A DNA stretch of 20,819 nt from a virus: positions 1 to 20,819 of IMG/VR virus record IMGVR_UViG_3300010885_011530; one strand, given 5' to 3'. Below the pieces are notes generated by a model. That model searched no databases and was not told the DNA's origin. It was given only the letters and a program-made list of their open reading frames with translations. The position numbers were made by a program, and so were the translations under genes. Of this stretch, positions 13,859 through 20,627 are shown piece by piece; position 1 is the first letter of the stretch; each line of letters begins with the position of its first letter.

Positions 13859-14050
13859 TCAGTTATCCAAGTCCATTGAGTTCCACTCTTTGATCACAGC
13901 AATCATCTCTTCTTCTGTGTTGCAAAGAACCTTGGCAGTCTTCCAATCGTTTTCATCGTCACGTCCGCCCACTTCAACCATAAAGCCGTTGTCGTAACGG
14001 TTGATGCTGATGTTTTCATTTACCTTGCTGAGTTTATTTAATTTTGCCAT
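13859..14050 (-). CDS. Conserved small phage protein (MAKLNKLSKVNENIS)
   Basis: A 63-residue protein with MAKLNKLSKVNENISINRYDNGFMVEVGGR, WKTAKVLCNTEEEMIAVIKEW and an acidic tail. Beta-beta-alpha by pattern. It is a familiar small conserved protein of T4-like environmental phages, function unknown. AAAGGA lies 8-10 nt upstream of the ATG. It follows the 38-codon gene at 14062-14178. Confidence 0.8.
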   Translation of the reverse strand: MAKLNKLSKVNENISINRYDNGFMVEVGGRDDENDWKTAKVLCNTEEEMIAVIKEWNSMDLDN

Positions 14051-14061
14051 TTTGTTTTCCT

Positions 14062-14178
14062 TTAAGTTAATTCTACCACTTTATATTGGCTGGCAGGATA
14101 GTGTTCCTGCAACCACTCCAACAACCCTGGTTCCCAAGGCAGTCGAATCTCGCCTGTGATGTTTGTGATTATAGTCAT
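14062..14178 (-). CDS. Very small conserved-type protein, 38 aa
   Basis: A 38-codon gene filling the gap between folE and the 63-residue gene. ATG at 14178 overlaps the folE stop as ATGA, and the frame ends in TAA at 14062, just before the next ribosome binding site. The product begins MTIITNITGEIRLPWEPG and ends SQYKVVELT. Tight coupling on both sides, absence of other frames, and the regular amphipathic pattern support it as a real gene. Function unknown. Confidence 0.7.
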   Translation of the reverse strand: MTIITNITGEIRLPWEPGLLEWLQEHYPASQYKVVELT

Positions 14179-14942
14179 CTTGATGCAAACTCCTGTTGTA
14201 ATTTGATATTGTCCATGAACTCTTTTTTCACACTGTCATCGTCTTTGAAAGCACCACGCAACACAGTTGTCTGTGTCAACGAACTGTGTGCCATAATGCC
14301 ACGATTCTCACAGCATCCGTGTACTGCTTGAATATACACACCAACATCCTTGCTACCAGTTGCTGCCATGATCTCATTGGCAATATCTATGCACAGTTCT
14401 TCCTGTAGCGTACCGCGGCGGGCACACCACTGAGCAATGCGAGTGTACTTGCTAAGTCCGATTAGTTTCTCTGCCGCAATAATGCCAATATAAGCAACCC
14501 CAGCAACGGGTTGGTGATGATGACTACACATACTACGAAGTTCACTGCGAACCACAAGCATGCCTTCGTAACGGTCTGCTGAATCATTTGGAAACGCTGT
14601 TGCATCTGGTGCTGGTTCATATCTTCCTGCCATTATTTCGTTAAAGTACATTTTGGCAAGACGCCGGGCTGTGCCTTTTGAGTTGGGATCAGTTTCTCGA
14701 TCGATCAATAGTGCATCTAGCACACCTTCAAATGCCTTAGTGGCTTCGTCAATGAGTTTTTCTTTGATGGCATCGCTCATGTAATCGCTGATGTTGTCGC
14801 CAGCCCAAAAGCGTCTGCCGTCACGTTTCATTTTGGCACGAATAACACCGCCAAGATATCCTTCTGAATATCCGCCATCGCCTGCCATTGCGTCCAGGCC
14901 TGTGTCGTCATCATTGCTTTCGTATGCTTTGTTGTATACCAT
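14175..14942 (-). CDS. folE: GTP cyclohydrolase I FolE
   Basis: A 255-residue enzyme converting GTP to 7,8-dihydroneopterin triphosphate, the first step of folate and 7-deazaguanine synthesis. The zinc site is visible: C139 and H142 in RSMCSHHHQPVAGVAYIG, and C210 in AVHGCCENRG. The active-site stretch IGLSKYTRIAQWCARRGTLQEEL and MAHSSLTQTT match the family, though MCSHHHQP differs from the usual MCEHHLLP. The first about 50 residues are a low-complexity acidic extension (SNDDDTGLDAMAGDGGYSEG) absent from bacterial FolE. GGAG precedes the ATG, and TCTAAATA lies 27 nt upstream. Upstream of queD and queE in the same direction, it most plausibly feeds DNA-base modification. Confidence 0.93.
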   Translation of the reverse strand: MVYNKAYESNDDDTGLDAMAGDGGYSEGYLGGVIRAKMKRDGRRFWAGDNISDYMSDAIKEKLIDEATKAFEGVLDALLIDRETDPNSKGTARRLAKMYFNEIMAGRYEPAPDATAFPNDSADRYEGMLVVRSELRSMCSHHHQPVAGVAYIGIIAAEKLIGLSKYTRIAQWCARRGTLQEELCIDIANEIMAATGSKDVGVYIQAVHGCCENRGIMAHSSLTQTTVLRGAFKDDDSVKKEFMDNIKLQQEFASR

Positions 14943-14968
14943 TTTTACTCCAATGTGTAATTGTACAC

Positions 14969-14976
14969 TATTTAGA
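14969..14976 (-). promoter_or_regulatory. Possible T4-type late promoter for folE (TCTAAATA)
   Basis: In the 42-bp gap before folE, TCTAAATA matches TATAAATA at seven of eight positions. It leaves a leader of about 20 nt that contains a small GTGTA/TACAC inverted repeat and GGAG before the ATG. The gap and the ribosome binding site fit a separate transcript start after the carbohydrate operon. Confidence 0.4.
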
Positions 14977-14984
14977 CAGTGCGG

Positions 14985-15998
14985 TCAAGTGGTTGAGGAA
15001 TCAAACTCCAGGATAGCATTAAAAACTTGCCGTCTATTTGTTCGAAAGTATTCAAGCAGTTGCCCAAAGTTAGATTCTAGTCTAGGTTGCAGTTGTTGCC
15101 GCAACGTTTGACAATCTGTCAAACTGTATTGGTTATTGAGTCGGCTGATTAGATCAAACACAGATTGATGCCTTTTGGCTTCGTTCGGTATAGCATCATA
15201 ATGATGATCAAGTATGTCATCAAATGTATCAAACCCCAATGACCGAACATGTTCAACTAGACCTGGCACACCGAACCAAATGGGTATTTGGCGTTGCATT
15301 ATGGCCTTCCAAGTCTTTTCAGTAAGAAAAATACTACGCCAATTTGCTTCAGACTGGCTGCTGGTCTCTGCCACTATGTTAAACAAACAAGAATGAAACA
15401 CAGGGTTGGCAACATCAAACTCTTTGACTCGATCTGTCAACATGCCATCTACCAACAGTGGCAAATTACAGCCTACAACATCGCGATACTGATCCAGCCC
15501 GCCCATTGCACCACTGCCAAAACTCAATCTCACTGTGTCCAGCCCTATGTTGTCCAAGAAGAAACGTGCCAGCCTTGCTCGGTTCAGTGTAGGCCTACGC
15601 AACAAACACAAAAACTTGCGATCAAGTTGGATGTCAAAATCATAGTCAAATTGATCTAATTTGTATTCACTGCGATTGATCAACCATGTGGTACAACATC
15701 TAGCAAAGTACGGTAATGCACCAACATCTATATGCGAATTAAACAACACCATAAACTTACCTGGGTGTGAATGCGACAGTATGTCAGTGAGTGGAGCAAT
15801 TTCTTCAGGACCAAATCCTTCGTCCAAGAATGACAACACTATTTTGCTTTGTGCAAACTCTTTGGCGGTGATACCACTGCACTCACAATCACTAACAATC
15901 TGCTGTTCACAGTAGCCTGGTGTGTGCATTTGGTCTGTGATGTAATGTGCGGCACCATACTGCAACATGCCCGGCCTATTACGAACTATGCAACTCAT
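14985..15998 (-). CDS. Putative glycosyltransferase, SEKT/LGFDxF family
   Basis: A 337-residue protein whose C-terminal half reads FLTEKTWKAIMQRQIPIWFG, LGFDTFDDILDHHYD and IPNEAKRH, matching in order and spacing the plus-strand gene at 1616-2551. The pattern resembles the donor-binding half of fucosyltransferase/exostosin-like GT-B enzymes, in which the T/SEK element contacts the sugar nucleotide. KFLCLLRRPTLNRARLA marks the start of that domain. The N-terminal half (CECSGITAKEFAQSKIVLSF) differs from the paralogue. It is the last gene of the carbohydrate operon, coupled to the aminotransferase by ATGA. Donor and acceptor are unknown. Confidence 0.6.
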   Translation of the reverse strand: MSCIVRNRPGMLQYGAAHYITDQMHTPGYCEQQIVSDCECSGITAKEFAQSKIVLSFLDEGFGPEEIAPLTDILSHSHPGKFMVLFNSHIDVGALPYFARCCTTWLINRSEYKLDQFDYDFDIQLDRKFLCLLRRPTLNRARLARFFLDNIGLDTVRLSFGSGAMGGLDQYRDVVGCNLPLLVDGMLTDRVKEFDVANPVFHSCLFNIVAETSSQSEANWRSIFLTEKTWKAIMQRQIPIWFGVPGLVEHVRSLGFDTFDDILDHHYDAIPNEAKRHQSVFDLISRLNNQYSLTDCQTLRQQLQPRLESNFGQLLEYFRTNRRQVFNAILEFDSSTT

Positions 15999-16585
15999 TC
16001 AACAATGCGTATTTGTCTGCAGTCAGGATAAACAACCTCACGCGGTGGTTCACTGATATAACGTTTTAACAGTTTTAATCCAAGTTGTGCTTCTTCAACA
16101 GTAGGCCGGTAATGATACCCCACACGGAATTCTTTTTGTGATAACCAGGGCTTGATGGTTAAATCTCTACCATCATATCGCATGCGTAGAATGGCTTGAT
16201 ATGCAGTCTCATCATCCAACAGTATAGCACCACCACGACCTATAGGCAGCGGTTTATCGTGTCCGAAACTTACACATTGTATCTGTCCATGCCTATACAT
16301 GTCTTGTTCCAGTCGTCTAGCACTGTCCCAAATTCTAGTTTTTCTAAAACGATATTCGCCAACCCACTGCGGCGGGTCGCTGACTTCATAGTGATACTTG
16401 ATGCCTAGTTTGTGCATGAGCATGGGTATGCTCAAATAGGTATACGGAGAGAATGCACAGAATTCCACACGGTCATATCGCATGCATAGTTCAATGGCAT
16501 GGGTGCAACAGTCAGTCATTATTACATATGGTGCGCCAGTGAATTTGGCTAGTGCAGTTTCAAACTCAAGTATCTTTTCGAACAT
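15995..16585 (-). CDS. Shortened DegT/DnrJ/EryC1/StrS-type aminotransferase
   Basis: A 196-residue PLP-dependent sugar aminotransferase relative. It starts like the family (MFEKILEFETALAKFTGAPYVIMTD with a helix THAIELCM), has a compressed middle, D87 in IWDSARR for the pyridine nitrogen, and K111 in SFGHDKPLPIGRGGAILLDD as the Schiff-base lysine with the downstream G-x-GGA loop. Usual members have 360-400 residues; most of the small C-terminal domain and part of the large domain are absent here, yet the frame is clean and translationally embedded (20 bp overlap with galE, ATGA with the next gene). It would be expected to aminate a keto-sugar nucleotide, if active. Confidence 0.75.
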   Translation of the reverse strand: MFEKILEFETALAKFTGAPYVIMTDCCTHAIELCMRYDRVEFCAFSPYTYLSIPMLMHKLGIKYHYEVSDPPQWVGEYRFRKTRIWDSARRLEQDMYRHGQIQCVSFGHDKPLPIGRGGAILLDDETAYQAILRMRYDGRDLTIKPWLSQKEFRVGYHYRPTVEEAQLGLKLLKRYISEPPREVVYPDCRQIRIVE

Positions 16586-17528
16586 ACCAGTTCCAAGCGT
16601 GTTGGATCATGTCATCCAATTCAAATTGTCTCCAGCCCTCGCCAACCATGCCAAATTTAGCAGCACTGGCTGTGAGTACAGCAGGATCTCCTGGCCTGGC
16701 ATCACCTAGCACAACTTTTAGTTTCTTTCCAGTTATACGTTCGGCAGCGGCAATGATTTCTCTGTTGCTAGTACCGTTGTTGGATCCTAAGTTATACACG
16801 CCTGATGGAATCTCAGCGTCCAATGCCATGACATGTGCTCGAGCAATGTCTTCCACATGCACATAATCACGTACACATGTGCCATCCGGTGTGGCAAAGT
16901 CTACTCCGTTTAACACAAATTCACGGTCATCCTTGATGGCACCTAGCACACGAGCAAAAATGTGTGTGGCATCTTCGGTTTGTCCATGTCTGCCTTGACT
17001 GTCGGCGCCGCAGGCATTGAAATAACGAAATGCCACATAGTCCAAGTTATAGGCTGTGTGATATGCTGCCATGATTCGCTCTACCATGAGTTTGCTGTCG
17101 CCATAAGGGGATATGGGTTCGCAAGGATCCACTTCATGACAAGGAGTCATTATAGGCTCGCCATACACTGCGGCACTGCTACTAAAAATAAATCTGGTCT
17201 TGGGCATGCTTCTACGCACTTGATCCAACAGGATCAAGGTGTTTATTACATTGTTTTCAAAATAACGTCCTGGATGCCGGATGCTCGGACCAACCAAACT
17301 GTTGGCAGCACAGTGGATAATGGCCTTGGGCTCATGTATTAACAACTTGACCAAGGCGTCTTTGTGGGAGAAGTCTTTTTCAATATAGTCGTCAAACACT
17401 GACTTCAAACGTTTGGGGCATTTGTTTTTGTCAATGCCTACAACACGATGTCCCAAGTCAGCCAACATCAAAGCAGTTTGGCCACCAATGTACCCACCGG
17501 CGCCTGTTATGACTACAGTTTTTTTCAT
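16566..17528 (-). CDS. galE: UDP-glucose 4-epimerase-type sugar-nucleotide epimerase
   Basis: A 320-residue extended short-chain dehydrogenase. The NAD-binding TGAGGYIG is at residues 8-15, the catalytic serine region FSSSAAVYG at 115-123, and Y142-G-D-S-K146 is the catalytic YxxxK. FRYFNACGAD, GTCVRDYVHVEDIARAH and YNLGSNNGTSN are all typical of GalE. It interconverts UDP-glucose and UDP-galactose or an N-acetyl analogue. Length is about normal (338 in E. coli). Coupled to the upstream glycosyltransferase by ATGA and overlapping the aminotransferase, it supplies a donor sugar for the glycosyltransferases of this operon. The exact sugar cannot be assigned from sequence. Confidence 0.93.
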   Translation of the reverse strand: MKKTVVITGAGGYIGGQTALMLADLGHRVVGIDKNKCPKRLKSVFDDYIEKDFSHKDALVKLLIHEPKAIIHCAANSLVGPSIRHPGRYFENNVINTLILLDQVRRSMPKTRFIFSSSAAVYGEPIMTPCHEVDPCEPISPYGDSKLMVERIMAAYHTAYNLDYVAFRYFNACGADSQGRHGQTEDATHIFARVLGAIKDDREFVLNGVDFATPDGTCVRDYVHVEDIARAHVMALDAEIPSGVYNLGSNNGTSNREIIAAAERITGKKLKVVLGDARPGDPAVLTASAAKFGMVGEGWRQFELDDMIQHAWNWYVRKDT

Positions 17529-18739
17529 GATCGAACCTTTACTACATGATACTTGGCATTGGCTGTGTGATCACGATACCTATTGGTGTCACGCCGCCAT
17601 TGCTCTCCATTGCCGCTCATAATGTCTATCACACGATCAATGGTGCCATTGTTCCAGTCTGAGATCAAGCCCATGTTGTGATGTGGTGTTTGCAACAAGT
17701 TCTGCATTTTGTGGTAGGCATCATCTATTGACCAGGGAACATAAAGCCTGTTAGGATCATTGGCAAAAGTTTCAGGGAAACTCCTATAAGCAGGATACAA
17801 CACATTACATCCAAGGGTATCTGCTTCTGATACGGTGTTTGAAACCCAATCCTGTAGAGCACAATTAAACAGCACACGAGTGTTGTTAACATGAGCATAG
17901 TATTCATTCTTGCTGATGTTGTCGTAGATCTTTAACTTACCGGCTGCTTCCATTGCTTTGGCCCGAGCAACATAGTCAGGATTGTTGCTACGCAATTCAC
18001 CACCGGAATAGATACAGAACTCCACAACTACTGGGTATTGATCATAGAACATGTCAATCAAGTCCATGAAGAAGCCAGGTTGCTTCTCTTGATCAAAACG
18101 TGCGGCAAATCCCACTCGTTGTGGACGATCCGCAAACGGTCTAATGTTGTCAGCACCACCAATGCGTTCCAGCACTTCCGCCTTGCCAAATGCCAGGCCA
18201 GAAATGTTGTAGACGGGAGCAGTCCAGCCTGCAATACGCATGTGAGCAACCATTTCTTCGTTAGTGGCCAATACAGCACCACCGGAAATAGTCACAATGT
18301 CATTGACCATGCGTTCATAGTCCATCATCCACCGGCCCATGCCCCAAACATGCACAAAATCATCTGGATCAATTGCTTGTGCCAAACAACGCACATAGAT
18401 GCGTGGACGCATTTCTGCAGGAACTTGGTTGATGATATAGCCAAGACTTTCAAAGCCTGGCTGGAACATGTCTTCAAAGTAGATGACATCTTGCGATGTT
18501 ACTTCTCCTTGTTGCATTAGACGAACTAGGTTCATCATCTGACTCATACCAAAATAACTACGACCGTGTGCGTCCAACACCTGTCCCACAACAATCTTTT
18601 GACTGTTGTCTAAGGTCAAGCCCGGCACATATACAACATCTAATCCGCGTTGGTCAAACACCCGCCGATTCCATTCTGTTAATTGCAGTGTATAACGGGC
18701 CTCATAACTTTCCAGGCCCATGTAGTACAGTTTTCTCAT
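17525..18739 (-). CDS. GT-B glycosyltransferase
   Basis: A 404-residue protein with a two-domain GT-B layout. The N-terminal half includes DVIYFEDMFQPGFESLGYI and VLATNEEMVAHM, the latter typical of the inter-domain start of GT4-like enzymes. The C-terminal domain begins RVGFAARFDQEKQPGFF at 208-224, with the GT4-like R and K-x-P, and ends with FNCALQDWVSNTVSEA (291-306), in which E305 aligns with the acidic residue contacting the donor ribose, followed by ADTLGCNVLYP. Donor and acceptor are unknown. It is coupled to galE and to the upstream gene by ATGA overlaps. Confidence 0.8.
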   Translation of the reverse strand: MRKLYYMGLESYEARYTLQLTEWNRRVFDQRGLDVVYVPGLTLDNSQKIVVGQVLDAHGRSYFGMSQMMNLVRLMQQGEVTSQDVIYFEDMFQPGFESLGYIINQVPAEMRPRIYVRCLAQAIDPDDFVHVWGMGRWMMDYERMVNDIVTISGGAVLATNEEMVAHMRIAGWTAPVYNISGLAFGKAEVLERIGGADNIRPFADRPQRVGFAARFDQEKQPGFFMDLIDMFYDQYPVVVEFCIYSGGELRSNNPDYVARAKAMEAAGKLKIYDNISKNEYYAHVNNTRVLFNCALQDWVSNTVSEADTLGCNVLYPAYRSFPETFANDPNRLYVPWSIDDAYHKMQNLLQTPHHNMGLISDWNNGTIDRVIDIMSGNGEQWRRDTNRYRDHTANAKYHVVKVRS

Positions 18740-19632
18740 TCAGTTCTCCAATTTGGTTCTAGCAACGCATGTAAATCCAGCGAATTAGTGGGAAATACAT
18801 TTAATCCATTGCATTTTATTTCAAATCCTTGCTGCCTTAATCTTTGTTGTACAATGGATTCAGCAATGATATTTAGATCAGTCCATGTGTACGGTTGTTT
18901 TTTTATTGCACAATCTACTATTGTACACACAGTTTTATATTCTTGCAAGATATATTGTTGTTTATCTTGCCATTCTTCAACAAATGCAGTGAGATCTTTT
19001 TTTATGGTAAGATTACAAAAATCAATTATTTTTAAAAATGTTGGCAAAGTATTGTGTAATATATCATTGCCAGACACTGTTAAAAAACTATTGTCTACTA
19101 GACTTACACTATTGGTCCAATCAAGTAATGTTTTGGGATAGTATAAACTGAACCACTCTCTAAATTCCCAAGGTTGCAAATCTTTCCAGGTTTTATAATT
19201 GACGTTCCACCCAGAAAAATCATGTTTAATAGTACCAGTGAGTGCTACAAGTCCTATCTGAACAACTTTACCGACTACTAGTTTATGATACAAAAACAAT
19301 AGATTTTGCTCGGCAAATTCTATTTCATCACAGTAAATTAAAATATTACGATCTTGATCAGTGATATATTTTTTAGATTCTTTTAATATCTCACCCAAAT
19401 TTGCATCTTGTAAAGGGTATCCGGTGGTCACTATGTCATTGGGATTTTTGTAGTTTTCAAAATAATTTTTTAATCCTGTTAAACTATTGTGATGCGAAAG
19501 CCACCTGATCCCATGCATAGATCCATCGGCTGACACACTGACTGGATCAATTGAATATTCCTGTGTATGAGACCGCAGAACATACTCAACAGTTGATCCA
19601 AATACACCGGGCACAAAAAAAATGTTAATCAC
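18736..19632 (-). CDS. Hypothetical protein, sulfotransferase-like N-terminus, AT-rich
   Basis: A 298-residue protein beginning with GTG at 19632 and INIFFVPGVFGSTVEYVLRS, a P-loop-like start that resembles the phosphosulfate-binding loop of sulfotransferases (G-x-x-G-S-T). Later parts contain WKDLQPWEFREWFSLYYP and a C-terminal helical region. The base composition looks clearly more AT-rich than its neighbours, with many TTT/ATT/AAA codons. No strong ribosome binding site is visible before the GTG. It heads the coupled carbohydrate operon (ATGA with the glycosyltransferase). Sulfation of a glycan would fit the context; the assignment is tentative and the gene may be recently acquired. Confidence 0.65.
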   Translation of the reverse strand: MINIFFVPGVFGSTVEYVLRSHTQEYSIDPVSVSADGSMHGIRWLSHHNSLTGLKNYFENYKNPNDIVTTGYPLQDANLGEILKESKKYITDQDRNILIYCDEIEFAEQNLLFLYHKLVVGKVVQIGLVALTGTIKHDFSGWNVNYKTWKDLQPWEFREWFSLYYPKTLLDWTNSVSLVDNSFLTVSGNDILHNTLPTFLKIIDFCNLTIKKDLTAFVEEWQDKQQYILQEYKTVCTIVDCAIKKQPYTWTDLNIIAESIVQQRLRQQGFEIKCNGLNVFPTNSLDLHALLEPNWRTE

Positions 19633-19637
19633 ACGTT

Positions 19638-19862
19638 TTATGTGCGGTATCCTGCAAATCGACGAGTGTCCTCATCCCACATGTTCTTGGCATTCTTGCC
19701 AGCATGCCACTTGTTGAATTGTTGCCATGCATAACTTTTGAAGTTATACAAATCGGCCTCGTTATAACGATAGCCATAGTCCTGGCAGAAGTCCAAGTAC
19801 ACTTCAAGATCCTCTTGGATCTCTGTGACTTTGGGGTTGGGTTTAAAAATAGGTCTTGCCAT
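19638..19862 (-). CDS. Conserved small phage protein (MARPIFKPNPKV)
   Basis: A 74-residue protein, MARPIFKPNPKVTEIQEDLEVY, then LDFCQDYGYRYNEADLYNFKSYAWQQFNKW and AKNMWDEDTRRFAGYRT. ATG at 19862 is chosen because AAGGAG is 6 nt upstream; an earlier in-frame ATG at 19883 lies inside the previous gene. Recognised as a common small protein of T4-like environmental phages without known function. Confidence 0.85.
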   Translation of the reverse strand: MARPIFKPNPKVTEIQEDLEVYLDFCQDYGYRYNEADLYNFKSYAWQQFNKWHAGKNAKNMWDEDTRRFAGYRT

Positions 19863-19872
19863 GGTGTTCTCC

Positions 19873-20322
19873 TTAAATGACAATGTTGAGATTGGGTTGA
19901 GTTAATTCGTATTTGATCAGTGCACCATTTTCGCCGTCCTCTGACACTTCAATATGTACTACACGACCAGGATAGCGACTTGCTATCTGTATATATAGGT
20001 CGTCTGCAATCATCTCGCAACTTTTCCAGTCAAGTGCTAGAACGGCACCTTGACCATTATACAGCGATTCGAGCCATCGTTTGAACTGGATGAATTCCAC
20101 GTCCCGGTCATTGTGGAACACATCAATCCACACCCGGAAATGAAATATATGGCGATGAGGATTAGCAAGGAACGAAACATCATATTCTCCTGCTGTATTT
20201 AATTCAGGATTAGTAGCTGCCGCTGGATAGCAATGAATACCTTCCTTGCGAAATGTAACCCAGATTTGTCGCTGTGCGTGTTCCATCACACGATCTACTA
20301 CTTCACGTTGTTCTTGGTTCAT
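19873..20322 (-). CDS. Conserved phage protein with 6-PTPS/QueD-like (T-fold) pattern
   Basis: A 149-residue protein. After WVTFRKEGIHCYPAA the sequence runs HRHIFHFRVWIDVFHND, DVEFIQFKRWLESLY, SCEMIADDLYIQIASRYPG and VVHIEVSEDGENGALIKY. This order resembles the QueD/6-pyruvoyl-tetrahydropterin synthase family: an H-x-H strand, a D-F-x-x-F/L-K helix, a T/S-x-EN-x-A helix and a V-x-V-x-E...A-x-Y end. No catalytic Cys in the usual place is obvious, so this could be a non-enzymatic T-fold protein or a distant tetrahydropterin enzyme. It is known to me only as a conserved hypothetical of T4-like phages; the fold call is inference. Confidence 0.7.
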   Translation of the reverse strand: MNQEQREVVDRVMEHAQRQIWVTFRKEGIHCYPAAATNPELNTAGEYDVSFLANPHRHIFHFRVWIDVFHNDRDVEFIQFKRWLESLYNGQGAVLALDWKSCEMIADDLYIQIASRYPGRVVHIEVSEDGENGALIKYELTQPNLNIVI

Positions 20323-20627
20323 GATTTCAAACTTTCAAATGTTACAATCTTGCCCAAGGCATCACCAAGATTTTCATCTGGATGCACAATGTGCAGTTCG
20401 CAGTAGTGATGATCCTTGCGATCATCGTATCGGTTGTACTCTACCATCATGCCACCGTTGGCACGATACACAGTGAAACTCATTCTGTGTTTGCTGCTGC
20501 CAATGCTTGCAGCTTCCTTCATCCCTATACCAATACCTCGCTCTGCACGATCTATTGACACTATTGAGTCATCGCGGTTTCTAAGATACTTGGCACGTTT
20601 CAATATCCAGTTGTCTAACCATTTCAT
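20319..20627 (-). CDS. Conserved phage hypothetical protein (YRANGGMMVEYNRYDD)
   Basis: A 102-residue protein with a basic N-terminus (MKWLDNWILKRAKYLRNRDD), a central FTVYRANGGMMVEYNRYDDR segment and a C-terminal HIVHPDENLGDALGKIVTFES. The RANGG...VE-x-x-RYD and LG-x-x-LGKI pattern is a familiar conserved protein of marine T4-like phages, function unknown. The ATG overlaps the stop of the partial upstream gene, and the gene is coupled to the next one by ATGA. Confidence 0.8.
   Translation of the reverse strand: MKWLDNWILKRAKYLRNRDDSIVSIDRAERGIGIGMKEAASIGSSKHRMSFTVYRANGGMMVEYNRYDDRKDHHYCELHIVHPDENLGDALGKIVTFESLKS

Noticed and set aside
14165-14180. TATAAT at the start of the 38-codon gene as a promoter
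   Set aside because: No matching -35 element; the bases are explained by coding (Met-Thr-Ile-Ile) sequence.
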